NCBI GenBank assembly: GCA_035696925.1
Contig: DASSDW010000019.1
Location: 1 to 16,681 of the forward strand
Origin: JAJNBA01 sp035696925
Lineage (GTDB): Bacteria > Actinomycetota > UBA4738 > HRBIN12
DNA: 16,681 nucleotides
Direction: 5' to 3'
Shown here: piece after piece, positions 13,464 through 16,681 of the stretch
How the letters are laid out: every line of letters begins with the position of its first letter
Position numbering within the stretch: the stretch's first letter is position 1
Position numbers and translations under genes: made by a program
The notes under the pieces: generated by a model
The model's database searches: none
The model's input: only the letters and a program-made list of their open reading frames with translations
Told to the model about the DNA's origin: nothing

Positions 13464-14117
13464 ATGGCGGAGACGAAAGGGATCTTGGGCACGAAGCTGG
13501 GGATGACCCAGATCTTCGACGATACCCGCGCCGTGCCGGTCACGGTGATCAAGGCGGGTCCCTCCGTCGTGTCCCAGGTCAAGACGAAGGAGACCGACGG
13601 CTACGACGCCGTCCAGCTCTCCTTCGGCACCGTCCGGCCGCGCGACCTCACGCGGCCGATGAAGGGACACTTCGAGTCGCACGACGCCACGCCCGGCCGC
13701 CACGTCGTCGAGCTGCGGACGGACGATGCGGGCAGCTACGAGCCGGGCCAGGAGATCATGGTCGACGTGTTCAGCCCGGGCGACCGGGTGGACGTGGTCG
13801 GCGTATCGAAGGGCCACGGCACCACGGGCGTGATGAAGCGGCACGGGTTCCACGGCCTCCGAGCCAGTCACGGCACGAAGCGCAAGCACCGTGCCCCCGG
13901 CGCGATCGGTGCCTGCGCGACGCCCAGCCGGGTCTTCAAGGACATGCCGATGGCCGGGCAGCACGGCGGCGTCCGCGTCACGGTGTTGAACCTCGAGGTC
14001 GTCCAGGCCGACGTCGAGCGCGGGCTCCTGCTCGTCAAGGGGGCGGTCCCCGGGCCGAACGGCGGCCTGCTGATGGCGCGTTCCGCCGTCAAGGCGCCGG
14101 CGAAGGGAGGCGCGTGA
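13464..14117 (+). CDS. rplC: 50S ribosomal protein L3
   Basis: The 217-residue product is L3, an early 50S assembly protein reaching towards the peptidyl-transferase centre. KGILGTKLGMTQIFDD at the N-terminus, KGHGTTGVMKRHGF, and MAGQHGGVRVTVLNLEV are typical; Gln166 in that last block corresponds to the glutamine methylated by PrmB in E. coli. The ATG at 13464 starts right before the conserved N-terminus; the only Shine-Dalgarno-like sequence (AGGAG, 13457-13461) overlaps the rpsJ stop and leaves just two bases of spacing, so translation may depend on coupling to rpsJ. The short C-terminal tail is Ala/Lys/Gly-rich. Confidence 0.97.
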   Translation: MAETKGILGTKLGMTQIFDDTRAVPVTVIKAGPSVVSQVKTKETDGYDAVQLSFGTVRPRDLTRPMKGHFESHDATPGRHVVELRTDDAGSYEPGQEIMVDVFSPGDRVDVVGVSKGHGTTGVMKRHGFHGLRASHGTKRKHRAPGAIGACATPSRVFKDMPMAGQHGGVRVTVLNLEVVQADVERGLLLVKGAVPGPNGGLLMARSAVKAPAKGGA

Positions 14118-14794
14118 TGGCCTCGATCGAGAAGCGCGACGCCGCCGGGAAGAAGGTCGGCTCCGTGGAGCTGCCGGCCGAGATCTTCGAGTCGACGGTG
14201 AGCGTGCCTCTGATGCACCAGGTGGTCGTGGCCGGTCTCGCGGGGATCAGGGCGGGGACGCACTCGACCAAGACGCGCGCCCAGGTCCGCGGCGGCGGCA
14301 GGAAGCCCTGGCGCCAGAAGGGCACGGGTCGCGCCCGCCAGGGATCGATCCGGTCTCCGCAGTGGGTCGGCGGCGGCGTTGCCCACGGGCCCACATCCCG
14401 CGACCACTCGCAGAAGATCAACAAGAAGATGCGCCGCGGCGCGCTCCGCTCCGCCCTCACCGACGCGCTGCAGAGCGGGAAGCTCGCCGTCGTCGACGAC
14501 CTCGACTGGAGCGAGCCCAAGACGAAGGACGCGGTGAGCGTGCTCTCGGCGCTGGAGCTCGAGGGACGGATCCTCCTCGTCTTGCCGGAGCCATCGGAGT
14601 CGGGGAGCGTCGAGAAGTCCTTCCGCAACCTCCCGAACGTGAAGATCGCGTACAGCGGGGGACTCGGAACCTACGACGTTCTGCTCGCGGACCGGATCCT
14701 GTTCACGGGAGCGGCGATCGACCGCTTGACCGCGCCGCGGGCCGGCGCCGAGACGGCCGCGGCCCCCGAGGACGCCGAGGAAGTGGCGGGATGA
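14117..14794 (+). CDS. rplD: 50S ribosomal protein L4
   Basis: The 225-residue product is L4, which lines the peptide exit tunnel and in E. coli also represses its own S10 operon. The tunnel-loop signature RKPWRQKGTGRARQGS is intact, without the changes linked to macrolide resistance; SPQWVGGGVAHGP and LLADRILFT fit the family. The C-terminal ~20 residues (Ala/Glu-rich) are an unconserved tail. ATG at 14117 overlaps the rplC stop by one base (TGATG) and has AAGGGAGG six bases upstream; a GTG at 14114 in the same frame would add one residue but leaves only three bases of spacing. Confidence 0.97.
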   Translation: MASIEKRDAAGKKVGSVELPAEIFESTVSVPLMHQVVVAGLAGIRAGTHSTKTRAQVRGGGRKPWRQKGTGRARQGSIRSPQWVGGGVAHGPTSRDHSQKINKKMRRGALRSALTDALQSGKLAVVDDLDWSEPKTKDAVSVLSALELEGRILLVLPEPSESGSVEKSFRNLPNVKIAYSGGLGTYDVLLADRILFTGAAIDRLTAPRAGAETAAAPEDAEEVAG

Positions 14795-15087
14795 ACAAGT
14801 CGCCTCGCGACGTGATCGTCCGCCCGATCGTCTCGGAGAAGTCCTACGCGGGGATCGAGCACAACACCTACACGTTCCTGGTGGATCCCCGTGCGAACAA
14901 GACCGAGATCAAGGAGGCGGTGCAGACGATCTGGGACGTCCGGGTCCTGTCCGTCAACACGCTGAAGCGTCGCGGCAAGGTGAAGCGTCGCGGGTACACG
15001 CGCGGGCGCCGTCCCGACGAGAAGCGCGCCGTCGTCACGCTCGCCGAGGGCGACAGCATCGAGATCTTCGAGGGTGGGGGGTCCTGA
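14791..15087 (+). CDS. rplW: 50S ribosomal protein L23
   Basis: The 98-residue product is L23, which sits at the tunnel exit and docks trigger factor and SRP. RPIVSEKSY near the N-terminus, NTYTFLVDPRANKTEIKEAV and VNTLKRRGKVKRRGYTRGRR are typical, and the length is standard. The ATG overlaps the rplD stop as ATGA, and GAGGAAG (14777-14783) lies seven bases upstream. The gene reads in a different frame from the longer open frame that contains it, which starts inside rplD and has no L23-like sequence before this ATG. Confidence 0.97.
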   Translation: MNKSPRDVIVRPIVSEKSYAGIEHNTYTFLVDPRANKTEIKEAVQTIWDVRVLSVNTLKRRGKVKRRGYTRGRRPDEKRAVVTLAEGDSIEIFEGGGS

Positions 15088-15089
15088 CC

Positions 15090-15920
15090 ATGGCCGTTCG
15101 CAAGTACAAGCCGACGACGCCCGGACGCCGCGGCGGCAGCGTCTCCACGTTCGACGAGATCACGCGGTCCACGCCCGAGAAGGCGCTGCTCGCGAAGGGG
15201 CGGAAGAAGGCGGGGCGCAACGTTCACGGCCGCATCACCACGCGGCACCAGGGCGGTGGCACCAAGCGTCGCTACCGCCTCATCGACTTCAAGCGCAACA
15301 AGGACGGCATCCCCGCCAAGGTCGCGACGATCGAGTACGACCCGAACCGCAGCTCGCGGATCGCGCTGCTTCACTACGCCGACGGCGAGAAGCGCTACAT
15401 CCTCGCGCCCGACGGCGTGAAGGTGGGCGATCAACTGATGTCCGGCGAAGGTGCGGAGATCCGCCCTGGGAACGCTCTGCCGCTGCGGAACATCCCGGTC
15501 GGCACGGTCGTGCACGCCGTGGAGCTGAAGCCTGGCGCCGGCGCCCGGATGGCCCGCTCCGCCGGCACGAGCGTCCAGCTGATGGCGAAGGAGGGGAAGC
15601 TCGCGACGCTGCGCCTTCCCTCGGGCGAGATGCGGACGGTCCCCTCGATCTGCAAGGGCACCGTCGGGGTGGTCGGGAACGCCGAGCACGAGCTGATCGC
15701 CGTCGGCAAGGCGGGGCGGAACCGGTGGAAGGGCAAGCGGCCCTCGGTGCGGGGCGTCGCCATGAACCCGGTGGACCACCCGCTCGGCGGCGGCGAGGGG
15801 AAGGCCTCCGGTGGACGCCATCCGACGTCGCCGTGGGGCAAGAAGGAAGGCCGCACGCGGAAGAAGAAGAAGGCGTCGAACGCGCAGATCATCCGGCGTC
15901 GCGGGAAGGGGCGTGGCTGA
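15090..15920 (+). CDS. rplB: 50S ribosomal protein L2
   Basis: The 276-residue product is L2, a primary 23S rRNA-binding protein needed for subunit joining and peptidyl-transferase activity. RKYKPTTPGRRG, GRITTRHQGGGTKRRYR, IPVGTVVHAVELKPG and the C-terminal RGVAMNPVDHP are conserved. His230 (E. coli mature His229, linked to peptidyl transfer) is present. Two residues on, where E. coli and M. tuberculosis have His, there is Leu232. The C-terminus is strongly basic (KKKKK-type stretch at about 259-263), as expected for an rRNA-binding tail. ATG at 15090 follows rplW by two bases, with a G-rich Shine-Dalgarno (GGGTGGGGGG, 15072-15081) at the end of rplW. Confidence 0.98.
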   Translation: MAVRKYKPTTPGRRGGSVSTFDEITRSTPEKALLAKGRKKAGRNVHGRITTRHQGGGTKRRYRLIDFKRNKDGIPAKVATIEYDPNRSSRIALLHYADGEKRYILAPDGVKVGDQLMSGEGAEIRPGNALPLRNIPVGTVVHAVELKPGAGARMARSAGTSVQLMAKEGKLATLRLPSGEMRTVPSICKGTVGVVGNAEHELIAVGKAGRNRWKGKRPSVRGVAMNPVDHPLGGGEGKASGGRHPTSPWGKKEGRTRKKKKASNAQIIRRRGKGRG

Positions 15921-16201
15921 TGGCGAGGTCCGTGAAGAAGGGACCGTTCGTGGACGAGCACCTCATGGTGAAGATCGCGGGGATGAACGAGCGGAGCGAG
16001 AAGAAGGTCGTCAAGACCTGGTCGCGCCGTTCCACGATCGTCCCGGACATGATCGGACACACGATCGCGGTCCACGACGGCCGCAAACACGTCCCCGTGT
16101 TCATCTCGGAGTCGATGGTGGGACACAAGCTCGGCGAGTTCGCTCCGACGCGCACGTTCCGGACGCACTCGAGGGATGAGCGAAGGACGGGTCCTCGATA
16201 G
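15920..16201 (+). CDS. rpsS: 30S ribosomal protein S19
   Basis: The 93-residue product is S19, which with S13 forms part of the 30S head contacting the A-site finger. ARSVKKGPFVDEHL, TWSRRSTIVPDMIGHTIAVH and GHKLGEFAPTRTF are the standard S19 blocks and the length is usual. ATG at 15920 overlaps the rplB stop by one base (TGATG); AAGGGG (15906-15911) sits eight bases upstream. The open frame begins much earlier, within rplB, but only the part from this ATG is S19. Confidence 0.98.
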   Translation: MARSVKKGPFVDEHLMVKIAGMNERSEKKVVKTWSRRSTIVPDMIGHTIAVHDGRKHVPVFISESMVGHKLGEFAPTRTFRTHSRDERRTGPR

Positions 16202-16546
16202 ATGGAAGCGAAAGCAACGGTCAAGTACGTCCGCACGTCGCCGCGCAAGATGCGGCGGACGGTGGATCTCATCCGCGGTCAGCACGTGGGTGAGGCGAAG
16301 CGCATCCTCCGGCTGTCGACGCTGGGTGCCTCGCGCGACGTGGAGAAGCTGCTCGATTCCGCGATCGCCAACGCCGAGCAGCGGCCCGGCGTGATCGCGG
16401 AGAACCTGTTGGTGTCGAAGGCATGGGTGGACGAGGGGCCGACGCTCCGCCGGTTCCGTCCCCGGGCCTACGGCCGGGCCACACGGGTCCGGAAGCGCAC
16501 CTCGCACGTGACGGTCGTGGTGGAGACGATGGGAGACGAAGAGTAG
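16202..16546 (+). CDS. rplV: 50S ribosomal protein L22
   Basis: The 114-residue product is L22, whose long beta-hairpin lines the exit tunnel near L4. KYVRTSPRKMRRTVDLIRG at the N-terminus and the hairpin RFRPRAYGRATRVRKRTSH are well conserved, with no deletion of the kind that confers macrolide resistance. The ATG follows the rpsS stop directly, with no base between. The nearest Shine-Dalgarno-like sequence (AAGGA, 16183-16187) is 14 bases away, so initiation is probably by ribosomes finishing rpsS. Confidence 0.97.
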   Translation: MEAKATVKYVRTSPRKMRRTVDLIRGQHVGEAKRILRLSTLGASRDVEKLLDSAIANAEQRPGVIAENLLVSKAWVDEGPTLRRFRPRAYGRATRVRKRTSHVTVVVETMGDEE

Positions 16547-16681
16547 TGGGACAGAAGGTCCACCCATACGGGTTCCGGCTGGGGGTCATCTACCCCTGGA
16601 AATCGAACTGGTACGCGAACCGGCGCGACTACATCGAGGCGCTCCACGAGGACGTGTGGATCCGCAAGCACATCCGCTCGC
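16546..16681 (+). CDS. rpsC: 30S ribosomal protein S3, N-terminal part (cut by window edge)
   Basis: Forty-five codons are visible before the window ends: GQKVHPYGFRLGV, then YPWKSNWYANRRDY and DVWIRKHIR, which are the standard N-terminus of S3, a 30S protein at the mRNA entry site. GTG at 16546 overlaps the last base of the rplV stop (TAGTG); GGGAG at 16531-16535 is a possible Shine-Dalgarno 10 bases upstream. Its place right after rplV is the usual S10 operon order, and rplP would be expected next. Confidence 0.95.
   Translation, partial: MGQKVHPYGFRLGVIYPWKSNWYANRRDYIEALHEDVWIRKHIRS

Overview
This GC-rich window carries part of the core transcription and translation gene set of an actinobacterium (Actinomycetota). 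Two things point there: the RNA polymerase subunits read very close to those of Mycobacterium and Streptomyces, and RpoC has the helical, charged insertion (about residues 140-225) typical of actinobacterial beta-prime. Several differences from the Mycobacterium tuberculosis proteins suggest a lineage outside the well-studied Actinomycetes: a ~45-residue insertion in RpoB, Met in place of the G-domain Cys of EF-Tu, and Arg88 in S12. The sequence alone does not name the class.

Layout. Bases 1-721 (minus strand) hold the N-terminal 240 residues of a membrane-anchored DUF4012-like protein that runs off the left edge. A 251-base divergent gap (722-972) carries one strong and one weaker promoter candidate and the ribosome binding site of rpoB. 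rpoB (973-4428, TTG start) and rpoC (4573-8493, GTG start) follow, separated by 144 bases with a stem-loop. A strong GC hairpin follows rpoC, and a new promoter (8616-8645) with a ~150-base structured leader begins the str/S10 cluster: rpsL, rpsG, fusA, tuf, rpsJ, rplC, rplD, rplW, rplB, rpsS, rplV and the first 45 codons of rpsC, cut by the right edge. From rpsJ onward the genes touch or overlap (ATGA, TGATG, TAGTG junctions), as expected for one translationally coupled transcript.

Together the genes encode the two catalytic subunits of RNA polymerase, the two main elongation GTPases (EF-G, EF-Tu), three 30S proteins of the str/S10 set (S12, S7, S10) plus S19 and the start of S3, and five 50S proteins (L3, L4, L23, L2, L22). 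S10 is also the antitermination factor NusE. The order str then S10 without an evident promoter or terminator between tuf and rpsJ suggests one long ribosomal transcript.

I see no mobile element, CRISPR array, tRNA, rRNA or defence system, and no convincing evidence of a new multi-gene system. The points most worth a second look are residue-level and regulatory: natural Arg88 in S12 (a known streptomycin-resistance substitution), altered residues in the rifampicin-binding region and an insertion in RpoB, Met82 in EF-Tu, a 13-nt tandem repeat ahead of tuf, and hairpins between rpoB/rpoC, after rpoC, ahead of rpsL and between rpsG/fusA.
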